From: a bacterium BMS3Bbin03
GTDB taxonomy: Bacteria > Zhuqueibacterota > JdFR-76 > BMS3Abin05
DNA length: 64,000 bases
Assembly: GCA_002898015.1 (NCBI GenBank)
Contig: BDTM01000128.1
Location: 202,418 to 266,417, forward strand
Direction: 5' to 3'
The notes below the pieces were generated by a model. The model worked only from the letters and a program-made list of their open reading frames with translations, ran no database searches and was not told where the DNA came from. The translations under genes were made by a program, and so were the position numbers. This document shows, piece by piece, positions 34,947 through 43,004 of this stretch. Positions within the stretch are counted from its first letter, which is position 1. The number at the start of each line of letters is the position of its first letter.

Positions 34947-35449
34947 TGCCGATGGACGCCGCTAAGACATTTGATGTGCTTCTGTTCACCTCCGGGGATT
35001 ATCTCTGGGGTGTGGATGTTCATTTTATAAATTCGGTGAAATGGGGCGTGGGTTCATCGGAGTTTATACCCCTGAAAAATCAAACGGTTAAAAGTATTCT
35101 GGGCGTTCCGTCTCGATTCGGCCTGAAACTGGGAGAGGCGATCATTCCGGTTGTGCCTTTCGTGGGCAATAATGATCCTTTTGGGTACGACTCATTTCAG
35201 GGCGCTGTGATTTTCTTCAGAGAAGTCCCTGAACCTTTCGGGCTTCTGGCCGACCAAATTAACGGGACCGAGTCGCTGATGATCCGGGAGCAAATTCGAC
35301 CGGTGCCGCTTCATCTTAAGCGTGTTTTTTCAGGAAAAAACATCTGGGCAATTGCCGAAGCAGAGGGAGGGCTTGCCTATTTGTTTGAACCCGTTTATGA
35401 ACCTGAGAAAAATAAAAGCCATGCAGATCACAAAAAATTACCGGAATAA
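34946..35449 (+). CDS. Divergent CheW-like domain protein
   Basis: 167 aa. Conserved features of the CheW fold are weak but present: an F-T-S-G-D-Y-L-W-G-V-D-V first strand, a hydrophobic I-I-P-V-V-P core strand, and F-G-L-L-A-D-Q-I-N-G-T-E near 98-109 followed by R-P-V-P. The G-x-x-x-x-R-G signature is not seen. It lies between the HDOD gene (1-base overlap) and the secretion ATPase (29-base overlap). It may therefore couple the chemosensory array to the secretion machine. This assignment is moderate, resting on fold pattern and context. Confidence 0.65.
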   Translation: MPMDAAKTFDVLLFTSGDYLWGVDVHFINSVKWGVGSSEFIPLKNQTVKSILGVPSRFGLKLGEAIIPVVPFVGNNDPFGYDSFQGAVIFFREVPEPFGLLADQINGTESLMIREQIRPVPLHLKRVFSGKNIWAIAEAEGGLAYLFEPVYEPEKNKSHADHKKLPE

Positions 35450-37112
35450 AAATCTGGGTGAAATTTTGCTTGAAAAGGGGTTGGCTTCACAGACCGATCT
35501 CGAAAAAGCCATTCAAATTCAGAAAAAGACCGGAAAACGTCTGGGAGAAATTCTGGTTGATAAAGGTGTTTTAAAAGAAAAGGATCTCCTGGAAACACTG
35601 AGTTTGAAATTAAATATTCCGACCGCCCGAATAGATTCTTTCGCCATCGATCCCGCCATTGTGGAAATCATTTCACAAGAGATCGCCCGGAAGCATAAAA
35701 TCATTCCGCTTTTCAAAGTCGGGGATACGCTGACGGTGGCCATGGCCGACCCGTTGGACGTGTACGTGGTGGATTATCTGCGCCATAAAACCGGGCTTAA
35801 AATACAGGCCGTATTGGCTCTGGCAACCGATATCCAGAAGGCCATCGAAAAATACTACCGCGTGCTGGATTCCGTCAATAAAGTCATTCACGACATCCAG
35901 TTGGATGATGCATTCGTTGATGAAGCTTCGATCGAGACTTTTGAGGACGACTCGAAAGAAGGGTCGTCGATCATCAAGGTTGTCAATTTAATTTTAACAC
36001 AGGCCATTCGAGACCACGGCAGCGACATCCACATCGAGCCGGACGAAAAAATTATGCGCATCCGCTACCGCATCGACGGCATTTTGCACGAAGCCTTTGC
36101 ACTGCCCCGAAAATTCCATCCGATGGTGGTGTCCCGAATTAAAATTATGGCTAATTTAGATGTTTCCGAAAAGCGGATTCCTCAGGACGGGCGCTTTCAG
36201 TACCGGTTGGGCACGAATGTGGTCGATTTGCGCGTGTCGATTTTACCGACCGTTAAAGGTGAAAAAGTTGTGATGCGAATTTTAGACAAGACCGGTTTTA
36301 TTTTAGATTTATCAAAAATGGGTTTTTCACCCGCGGTCGACTCAAATTGGAATCATCTCATTCACCGCCCGCAGGGGCTTATTTTGATTACCGGCCCGAC
36401 CGGCAGCGGGAAGACGACGACACTTTACGCGTCGCTCAATGAAATTAACACACCGGATAAAAATATCATTACGATTGAAAATCCCGTGGAATATAATTTC
36501 CCGATGATTAACCAGGTGCAGGTCAACACCCGGGCAGGGTTAACGTTTTCCGCTGGTCTCCGGTCTATTTTGCGCCAGGACCCCGACATTGTCATGATCG
36601 GTGAGATACGCGACCTGGAATCGGCGGAAATTGCCATGAGAGCCGCCCTAACGGGGCATCTGGTCTTAAGTACACTGCACACGAATGATGCCCCAAGCGC
36701 CGTGACGCGCCTTGTGGATATGGGGGTCGAGCCTTTTTTAGTGGCGACGTCGATTCTGGGAGTGCTGGCACAACGCCTCGTGAGGCGGGTGTGCCGTTCC
36801 TGCAAAAAAGAAATGAAGGTCTCTGCAGATGAGTTGCAGAGCCTTGGGCTTGGCAAAGAGTTCTTAATCCGAAAATTTTACAGGGCGGGAGGCTGCCGCG
36901 AATGTCACCAAACGGGGTATAAGGGACGTGTTGGGATCCATGAATTGCTTAGGATCACCGATGGCATCCGCAGCTTAATTTTGCGGAACGGTGCAGATGA
37001 TCAGATACGGGAAATGGCCGTAAAAAACGGCCAGCAGACGTTACGAATGGACGGCCTTCGCAAGGCGGCCGAAGGCCTGACAACCATTGAAGAAGTGTTG
37101 CGGGTAACCTGA
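35421..37112 (+). CDS. Type II secretion/type IV pilus assembly ATPase (GspE/PilB)
   Basis: A 563-aa cytoplasmic hexameric ATPase that powers pilus or pseudopilus assembly. An N-terminal GspE_N (MshEN) domain (about 1-150, with L-G-E-I-L-x-E-K-G and L-G-E-I-L-V-D-K-G repeats) may bind c-di-GMP. The core has Walker A G-P-T-G-S-G-K-T-T at 325-333, the Asp and His boxes, and R-Q-D-P-D-I-V-M-I-G-E-I-R-D. A C-terminal zinc tetracysteine site is C-x2-C then C-x2-C before G-Y-K-G-R. The ATG at 35421 fits the family N-terminus; a longer TTG start would lie inside the CheW-like gene. Confidence 0.94.
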   Translation: MQITKNYRNKNLGEILLEKGLASQTDLEKAIQIQKKTGKRLGEILVDKGVLKEKDLLETLSLKLNIPTARIDSFAIDPAIVEIISQEIARKHKIIPLFKVGDTLTVAMADPLDVYVVDYLRHKTGLKIQAVLALATDIQKAIEKYYRVLDSVNKVIHDIQLDDAFVDEASIETFEDDSKEGSSIIKVVNLILTQAIRDHGSDIHIEPDEKIMRIRYRIDGILHEAFALPRKFHPMVVSRIKIMANLDVSEKRIPQDGRFQYRLGTNVVDLRVSILPTVKGEKVVMRILDKTGFILDLSKMGFSPAVDSNWNHLIHRPQGLILITGPTGSGKTTTLYASLNEINTPDKNIITIENPVEYNFPMINQVQVNTRAGLTFSAGLRSILRQDPDIVMIGEIRDLESAEIAMRAALTGHLVLSTLHTNDAPSAVTRLVDMGVEPFLVATSILGVLAQRLVRRVCRSCKKEMKVSADELQSLGLGKEFLIRKFYRAGGCRECHQTGYKGRVGIHELLRITDGIRSLILRNGADDQIREMAVKNGQQTLRMDGLRKAAEGLTTIEEVLRVT

Positions 37113-37122
37113 AAGACAGGCC

Positions 37123-38334
37123 ATGGAAAAATATAAATTTCGTGCCAGAGATGCAATCGGAAAAGTCCACAGAGGCATCATCACAGCCGAGAACCTTGAT
37201 GAAGCGGTTCACACGCTGAAAGAACAGAATTATTATCCGGTGGTTGTGGCAAAGCAGAAAAAGGCTCAACCCGGACTGGCTTCACGTGATGTGTTCACGG
37301 GTATCTCCTCCAAAGAAATTATGCTTTTTTGCGGTCAATTGGCCACCCTTTTAAATGCCGGTGTTTCTATTGTTGCCGGTTTATTCACCATCAAAAAGCA
37401 GATGAAAAACCCAAGATTTCAGAAGATTGCCGCCGATCTGGAAGACTCCGTTTCAAAAGGACATGCTTTTTCGGTGGGGCTGGCAAAATATCCCAGGGTT
37501 TTCCCGTCCCTGCTTGTGTACATGGTCAAGGCCGGGGAGGAGAGCGGGCAATTGGATAAAGTATTGCAGAATTATACCGAATTCATGGAGAAAAAGGAAG
37601 CCGTTAAGTCGGAAATAAAAAATGCCATGATGTATCCGATTTTTCTGGTCATTTTGTCCGTTGGAATCATGGTTTTTTTATTGGTGTATGTGCTGCCGAA
37701 ATTTATCACGATCCTGAGAGATTCTCACGCCAAACTGCCGCTTCCGACCCGAATGATGATCCAGGCAAGTGAATTTTTGCAGCATTATTATATTCATCTG
37801 TTTTTAGGGACTATAGTTTTTTTACTCATTTTCCGACAATTAATTAAGACCCGCAAGGGGAGAGAAATCTGGGATCAGACAAAATTAAAACTCCCTGTTC
37901 TTGGGAATCTGACCTTTAAAATGGCGCTTGTCCATTTCACCAGCGTGTTTGGCGTCCTCATTAGCAGCGGTGTTCCGATTTTACGGGCACTGGAAATGGG
38001 GCAAAATGTCGTGAACAATGTGATTTTTACCAACAAGCTAAAGCAGGTGAGCCGGAATCTCACACTCGGTAAAAGCTTGGGGGACGAGATTGCCAAGACT
38101 GAATTTTTCCCGCCGTTATTCGTTCAAATGGTGAGTGTGGGCGAGGAAACCGGCCGTCTGGATAAAATGATGGAGCAAGTGACCGAATTTTATAATAAAG
38201 AAACCAATGATACTCTTAAACGGCTTGTGGCTTCGCTGGAACCCGTGATGTTAGTTGTAATGGCGCTTTTGGTTGGATTTATTGCGGTGTCCCTGGTTTC
38301 TGCCTTAATGAGCGTGTTAAATACAATTAAATAA
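37123..38334 (+). CDS. Inner-membrane platform protein (GspF/PilC)
   Basis: 403 aa, the usual length. It carries the two repeated T2SSF helical domains (about 65-185 and 265-390), each followed by membrane helices near 165-190, 220-240 and 370-395. Conserved G-x-x-x-x-A-L and P-x-x-x-x-x-M-V-x-x-G-E-E-S/T-G motifs occur in both halves (M-V-K-A-G-E-E-S-G and M-V-S-V-G-E-E-T-G). It docks the assembly ATPase and moves pilin subunits. It starts 10 bases after the ATPase gene. Confidence 0.94.
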   Translation: MEKYKFRARDAIGKVHRGIITAENLDEAVHTLKEQNYYPVVVAKQKKAQPGLASRDVFTGISSKEIMLFCGQLATLLNAGVSIVAGLFTIKKQMKNPRFQKIAADLEDSVSKGHAFSVGLAKYPRVFPSLLVYMVKAGEESGQLDKVLQNYTEFMEKKEAVKSEIKNAMMYPIFLVILSVGIMVFLLVYVLPKFITILRDSHAKLPLPTRMMIQASEFLQHYYIHLFLGTIVFLLIFRQLIKTRKGREIWDQTKLKLPVLGNLTFKMALVHFTSVFGVLISSGVPILRALEMGQNVVNNVIFTNKLKQVSRNLTLGKSLGDEIAKTEFFPPLFVQMVSVGEETGRLDKMMEQVTEFYNKETNDTLKRLVASLEPVMLVVMALLVGFIAVSLVSALMSVLNTIK

Positions 38335-38383
38335 GAAAATTGAATGTCAAAAAAGCAGCTCACTTAAAAGGAGGTATGTCAAA

Positions 38384-38914
38384 ATGTTCAAAAAATTACG
38401 TGGTGAAAAGGGCTTTTCTCTGGCAGAATTACTGATTGTTATTGCGATCATTGGCATTCTGGCGGGTATTGTGGTTATGAACATGAACGGCTCGGAAAAA
38501 AGTGCGAAAGCGGCCAAACTGCGTGCAAATTTAGTGACGATGCGGGAAGCCATTCTGGCCTATAAAATGGATCATGGTTTTTACCCGTGCACCAGTTCGG
38601 ATTATAACAGCAGCGGTAACGAGACTATTTTTAAAGAGCAGTTAACCTGGTTTACCAGCAAAGCCGGCAGACCGTCAAGAACCAAAACGGTCACTTATAC
38701 ATACGGGCCTTACTTACAGTCTTTTCCGGAAGATCCGGTCACGGAGTCGTCAAAAGTGGTGATCGACCTGACGCATGAACGGATCATGGACGATCTTAAA
38801 ACGTACGTCCATAATTCTACCTCGGCGAAGGGCGGCTGGTATTATGAGGCAAAAACCGGCCAGGTTGTCGTCTATATTGGAAGAACCGTTAATAATGATT
38901 ATGCCTATTATTGA
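38384..38914 (+). CDS. Type IV prepilin-like protein, candidate major (GspG-like) pseudopilin
   Basis: 176 aa. A short basic leader ends at Gly before the methylation motif F-S-L-A-E-L-L-I-V-I-A-I-I-G-I-L, with Glu at +5, followed by a hydrophobic helix and a variable globular domain with G-F-Y-P-C. Cleavage by a prepilin peptidase is expected; none is encoded in the window. The ribosome-binding site AAAGGAGGT is the strongest in the locus, fitting a highly produced major subunit. First in the pilin block, it matches gspG by position. Confidence 0.9.
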   Translation: MFKKLRGEKGFSLAELLIVIAIIGILAGIVVMNMNGSEKSAKAAKLRANLVTMREAILAYKMDHGFYPCTSSDYNSSGNETIFKEQLTWFTSKAGRPSRTKTVTYTYGPYLQSFPEDPVTESSKVVIDLTHERIMDDLKTYVHNSTSAKGGWYYEAKTGQVVVYIGRTVNNDYAYY

Positions 38915-39293
38915 AAAACGGGGTCGGGGTGAATCCGGATTTTCATTTGTCGAAATTATGTTGTCCATCGCCCTCATCGGTGTCATTTCCACGGCATTGT
39001 TCGCCGGTTTGCAATCTTTGTCGGCGCGTGTGATCGATTTGCAGATGAGAACACAGGGGTTGACCCTGGCCAAATCCGGACTGGAAAAGGTTTTATATTA
39101 CCGGGAGAAAAACGGTTTTAATTGGTTGAAACCGAAAAATTTTCCGGAGGAAAACGACGCCGACGGCGTGGCAGGATTTAAGCGGAGTTATAAATTTGAG
39201 ATGCTTTCGCAAAGATTGAAAAAAGTGATTGCCACCGTTCAGTGGAAGAAAGGATCGGAAAAACTGACGCTATGGGTGCGAGATACCGGATAA
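38895..39293 (+). CDS. Minor pseudopilin (GspI/GspH-like)
   Basis: About 132 aa from the ATG at 38895 (a second ATG at 38901 is also possible). The leader ends G before F-S-F-V-E-I-M-L-S-I-A-L-I-G, with Glu at +5. The start lies inside the end of the preceding pilin gene, with GGAAG upstream; a longer frame back to 38775 overlaps that gene and is not credible. The short globular part resembles minor pseudopilins such as GspI. It should be part of the tip complex with the next two proteins. Confidence 0.82.
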   Translation: MIMPIIEKRGRGESGFSFVEIMLSIALIGVISTALFAGLQSLSARVIDLQMRTQGLTLAKSGLEKVLYYREKNGFNWLKPKNFPEENDADGVAGFKRSYKFEMLSQRLKKVIATVQWKKGSEKLTLWVRDTG

Positions 39294-39796
39294 AAAATCC
39301 TTCTCTGGTCAAACAGGCAGAAAATGGCTTTACATTAATCGAACTCCTCATGGTCATTTCGCTGTCCGGAATTCTATTTGGGATTATTTTTCAGTTGTTT
39401 CATGTCACTGAAATTAGTTTTAATCGTGGATGGCGGAATTCCGATTTTTACCAGAATTCTCAAAAAGCGCTTGAGATTATTTCTTCCGAAATGAAAGAAG
39501 GGGGAGTCATCACCTTAGTCGACAGCCGGACCATCGAGATCGAAAAATCGAACAGAAAAGTGCGCTACCGGTTGATTCCGGGCAGTGAATCGACTCAAAT
39601 CGATCGATTGGTTTATGACAGATCATCGGGAAAGTGGAACAATGTGCCCAAACATCCTGTGGTTTATTTTCAGGAAAAATCTACAGGCAGCGGATTTCAA
39701 TTCGGAATAGTCCGGATAACGGCTCGCTATTTTAAAATTTCAATTCAGAATCAATTCAATCGACAGACACTGAATTGCTTCTTGCGGGTGTCCTGA
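39272..39796 (+). CDS. Minor pseudopilin (GspJ/PilW-like)
   Basis: 174 aa from the ATG at 39272 (an ATG at 39242 is possible but deeper in the upstream gene). The prepilin motif is N-G before F-T-L-I-E-L-L-M-V-I-S-L-S-G, followed by a long hydrophobic helix and a domain with repeated beta strands, typical of GspJ or PilW. It overlaps the previous pilin gene and is followed 2 bases later by the GspK-like gene, so the four subunits are co-translated. Confidence 0.85.
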   Translation: MGARYRIKNPSLVKQAENGFTLIELLMVISLSGILFGIIFQLFHVTEISFNRGWRNSDFYQNSQKALEIISSEMKEGGVITLVDSRTIEIEKSNRKVRYRLIPGSESTQIDRLVYDRSSGKWNNVPKHPVVYFQEKSTGSGFQFGIVRITARYFKISIQNQFNRQTLNCFLRVS

Positions 39797-39798
39797 AA

Positions 39799-40206
39799 AT
39801 GTCCGGTAAGAACGGCACAAATAGTGAACAGGGGGGCTTGTTTGTCATTTTACTCATTTTAATGACGCTTCTATTGGCAATGGTTCTCGCATTGGGAGGA
39901 CTGTTGTGGGCCCATCATCAGTCTATTCAAAGATCCGAAGCTTATGTGAAAGCATTTTATTATGCCCAATCCGGCGTAGCCTATTGTCTGGCAAATCAGT
40001 TGACCTCTGTCCGGAATAAGCCGATTGAAGACGGCCTGTTTTCAGTGGATGTGTATTCTTTAAATAATCAGACGTATAAAATTCACTCAATCGGCTTTTA
40101 TCAGCAAACGTCTCGTGAACTTTATGTGACTGTCAAAAAAAGCAATGGAAAATACAAAATTCTTGATTGGCAGGATTCTTACATCAATCAAATAATAAAC
40201 GAATAA
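39799..40206 (+). CDS. GspK/PilX-like minor subunit lacking Glu+5
   Basis: 135 aa from ATG 39799, 2 bases after the previous stop. A short leader E-Q-G-G precedes L-F-V-I-L-L-I-L-M-T-L-L-L, a hydrophobic helix without the Glu at +5 found in other subunits. Absence of Glu5 is a known trait of GspK, the tip subunit. The following Y-A-Q-S-G-V-A-Y segment near residue 55 is shared by PilX and GspK proteins. It is much shorter than typical GspK (about 300 aa), nearer PilX. Confidence 0.75.
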   Translation: MSGKNGTNSEQGGLFVILLILMTLLLAMVLALGGLLWAHHQSIQRSEAYVKAFYYAQSGVAYCLANQLTSVRNKPIEDGLFSVDVYSLNNQTYKIHSIGFYQQTSRELYVTVKKSNGKYKILDWQDSYINQIINE

Positions 40207-40210
40207 AACA

Positions 40211-41938
40211 ATGGGAAAACTCTTATCCTTTGCATCTAAAACCACTCGATTTGGAATTGATTGGGGGCATTATTCCGTAAAGTTAGTTGGGCTTCAAAAA
40301 AGGGGAAACAAACCTCAACTGACCCATTGTGCCTTATTTCCGATTCCTGCCGGCGCGGGAAAATCCTCCGTACAGGAAAAAATTTCTCATAAAATTGAAT
40401 CCTGGAACGAAAAAGATGCGCCGGCTTCATTTGGGATGGAAGGAAAAGATGTCAATGTGCGGTATATGAAACTGCCTGAGATGTCCAAACGAGAATTTCA
40501 GAAGGCGGCCATCTGGGAAATCAGAGATCAAATGTATTTTAAAGCCGAAGATGCCTATTTCCGTCTGAGTTACCTGGGAGTGCTTCCGGATGGTTCTGTC
40601 AAAAAGTCTCACGGCGTTGTTTATGCCATTCGGAAAAGCGCCATTCATGAAAAAATTGAACATTTTCAAAAAATACCGGTAAAGCCCCGCGCCATCTTTC
40701 TGGCCTCTCATGCCGATTGTGTCTCAAGTATTTACGGAAAAATGGAGAAAGAAAATGTTCTTTTGTTAAATATCGGTTATGCCTACTCGCGAATCACCAT
40801 TATCAATGCCGGGAAAGTGTTTTTTTTCAGAGACATTAATCTGGGTGGCAAGCAGATCACAGAGGAAATTTCAGCGAATTTAAGTCTGTCGTCCGGGGAA
40901 GCCGAATCTCTAAAACGCAAAATGGTACTCGAGCCTGGCGGCCTGAAAATTCCGGGTTCGAATTATTCCGCGGAGGATTTACCCTTTTTGTTTCAATTTA
41001 TTGAATTTGTTCTGGACCCGTTAGTCGAGGAGATTCAACTTTCCCACCAATTTTTTGCGGGTCAAATTCATGAATCCGTCTCTAAAATAATTTTAAGCGG
41101 CGGAGGGGCTTTACTGACGGGGATCGATGCGTATCTAAGTGAAAAAATCGGAATAGCGGTCGAAAAAAGCAATCCGTTTGAATCTGTTTATATGGACGGA
41201 GATGCGTTTGACACGGAAGAATTAACCCAAGTGGCTCCGATTTTTTCGACTGCCATTGGCCTGGCAAAAAGCCAGCTCACACCCCGGAAGGAATGTTTCA
41301 ATATTCTGGAAATTCTGAAGGAGGAACAGGAAAAGCAGAGAAAACAGGGTTCGGTATTTCGTTTGGCGTCACTCTCTTCACTTCTTTTTGTGCTGGCGTT
41401 TACGTTTTTATTCATTTATAAAACGGCAAACATTCGGAAAGAAAAAATTGTCTTTGATTCCAAATATGAAAATGTTCAACACCGGTTAACTTTTTTAAAG
41501 AAATTGGAAAAGAAAACCGGCCTGTTGAGCACCCGGTTTGAAACGCTTCTGGATATTAAAAACCGGGAGCCGAGGTGGTCTATTCTTTTGAAGGCCATCG
41601 GAAAACACATTCCCGAAGGCACCTGGATCACAGATTTTAATAGTACTTCCCTGCAGGGATCAAATACACCCGATTGGGACACCGAGAGCGGTGAAGAAGA
41701 AACCCGACCCTCCGGCTGGCGGCTGGTTTTGAAAGGAAAATCCTATTCGGGAAGCGGTGTGAGACTTTTTTATAACCAGTTGCAGAAGATGCCTTATTTT
41801 AAACGTGTCAATTTGGTCCGGATTGCGTTATCGGGAGGAAATTCAGAGAAAAATCTTCTTGATTTTAGATTTAGTTGTGATTTACCCAAAGACTTTGGTC
41901 AAACCGTTTATCCGGCAGAGGCAGAAAATGGAAAATAG
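40211..41938 (+). CDS. PilM-PilN (GspL-like) fusion protein
   Basis: 575 aa. Residues 1 to about 350 are a PilM-type actin-like domain with F-G-I-D-W-G-H-Y-S-V-K-L-V phosphate-1 loop, L-L-N-I-G-Y-A-Y-S phosphate-2 loop and L-S-G-G-G-A-L-L adenosine motif. A single membrane helix follows at about 383-402, then a coiled coil and a PilN-like periplasmic ferredoxin-like domain with W-S-I-L-L-K-A-I-G and G-T-W-I-T-D-F. In pili PilM and PilN are usually separate; in type II secretion GspL joins them. It should link the cytoplasmic ATPase ring to the periplasmic assembly complex. The ribosome-binding site is weak. Confidence 0.88.
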   Translation: MGKLLSFASKTTRFGIDWGHYSVKLVGLQKRGNKPQLTHCALFPIPAGAGKSSVQEKISHKIESWNEKDAPASFGMEGKDVNVRYMKLPEMSKREFQKAAIWEIRDQMYFKAEDAYFRLSYLGVLPDGSVKKSHGVVYAIRKSAIHEKIEHFQKIPVKPRAIFLASHADCVSSIYGKMEKENVLLLNIGYAYSRITIINAGKVFFFRDINLGGKQITEEISANLSLSSGEAESLKRKMVLEPGGLKIPGSNYSAEDLPFLFQFIEFVLDPLVEEIQLSHQFFAGQIHESVSKIILSGGGALLTGIDAYLSEKIGIAVEKSNPFESVYMDGDAFDTEELTQVAPIFSTAIGLAKSQLTPRKECFNILEILKEEQEKQRKQGSVFRLASLSSLLFVLAFTFLFIYKTANIRKEKIVFDSKYENVQHRLTFLKKLEKKTGLLSTRFETLLDIKNREPRWSILLKAIGKHIPEGTWITDFNSTSLQGSNTPDWDTESGEEETRPSGWRLVLKGKSYSGSGVRLFYNQLQKMPYFKRVNLVRIALSGGNSEKNLLDFRFSCDLPKDFGQTVYPAEAENGK

Positions 41939-42485
41939 AATCAAAGAATCTAAAAAGAGAGATCATCTCTTCTATTTTCCGTTTTTGGCGGGTGGAATTA
42001 GTTTAGTCCTTGCAGTTGTTGTGTTGTGGCCCAAAATTGACACCTACCGTACATTAAGTAAAGAGTATCGGCAGGAAATATCGGAGGTCACCAAAGTATA
42101 CGGCCGTTGGGATGAGATATCACAAAGAGAAAATTATTATCGGAAAATCTACTCGAATTTGCAGGAAATCAGTCAAAAAGTCGGAAATCCCGGATCAAAT
42201 ATTGATTATATGAAAATATTCATCGACCAATCCCGTTCGAATCGGGTTCGAATAATTTCATACAAAAAGGAAAAGGACCGATCCCTGCCGGACAGGAGAG
42301 AAATTTATTTTCAATTGATTTTTGAAGGGCATTACAAAGAAATTGCCAATTACCTGAACTATCTCGAAAATACTTATCCGATTATTAATATCGATACTAT
42401 CTCGATTTCACCCAAATTGACGGGCTATCGGGAAAATATCTTATTAAAAGTGGTGATGAAAGGCAAAATCATCTTTTTAACGTAA
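41928..42485 (+). CDS. PilO/GspM-like assembly protein
   Basis: 185 aa from ATG 41928, overlapping the previous gene by 11 bases with AGAGG upstream. A basic N-terminus precedes one membrane helix (about 16-34), a coiled coil (about 40-85) and a small periplasmic domain with F-E-G-H-Y-K-E-I-A-N-Y-L-N-Y-L near 143-157, the signature of PilO proteins. It should pair with the PilN-like half of the upstream fusion in the inner-membrane alignment complex. Confidence 0.85.
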   Translation: MENRIKESKKRDHLFYFPFLAGGISLVLAVVVLWPKIDTYRTLSKEYRQEISEVTKVYGRWDEISQRENYYRKIYSNLQEISQKVGNPGSNIDYMKIFIDQSRSNRVRIISYKKEKDRSLPDRREIYFQLIFEGHYKEIANYLNYLENTYPIINIDTISISPKLTGYRENILLKVVMKGKIIFLT

Positions 42486-42511
42486 TTTATTTAAACGGCC
42501 GAAATGGATTC

Positions 42512-42991
42512 ATGACACACAAGAAAATAATTATTTACAGTCTTACATTAGCGGTTTTGCTGTTGTTTTTTACGTTTAGTGTTGTGAAGAGAAACAGCAC
42601 GGTTTCGGAAGAGCCGGTTGCCCGTGCCAAAGCGGCCGGGGCGGAACTTTCCGGGCAATTGATTCTTCCGGGGGCTGATACCGGTCTGACGGAAATTCAA
42701 CTGCAAAAGATTAAGCCGATTTTACTGGGAGCCTCTGCGCGCTTTGATCAGAAATGGGGACGAAATCCATTTCAGCCGTTTGTGTATCATCCCAAGCGGA
42801 CTATCCGGCGAAAAAAAAAGGCAGCGCTCCGGCTGGAAGGGATTTTGCAAAAGGGGACGCGCCGGAAGGCAATCATCAACGGCAAGGTTGTTTCGGTCGG
42901 TGATAAAATCGGGATTTACCGGGTCAAATTTATTTTAGAAAATCTTGTTGCCCTAAAAAGCAGTGAAAAAGAAATCTATCTTAGATTCTAA
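42512..42991 (+). CDS. PilP/GspC-like periplasmic linker
   Basis: 159 aa. An N-terminal hydrophobic anchor (about 5-24) precedes a disordered linker, the short motif G-R-N-P-F (about residues 84-88) and a small beta domain of HR type: L-E-G-I-L-Q-K-G-T-R-R-K-A-I-I-N-G, then V-G-D-K-I-G-I-Y. These are shared by PilP and GspC, which join the inner-membrane complex to the secretin. The following gene is the secretin, supporting the role. There is no lipobox, unlike classical PilP. Confidence 0.78.
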   Translation: MTHKKIIIYSLTLAVLLLFFTFSVVKRNSTVSEEPVARAKAAGAELSGQLILPGADTGLTEIQLQKIKPILLGASARFDQKWGRNPFQPFVYHPKRTIRRKKKAALRLEGILQKGTRRKAIINGKVVSVGDKIGIYRVKFILENLVALKSSEKEIYLRF

Positions 42992-43004
42992 AAAGGTCAA
43001 AGTG

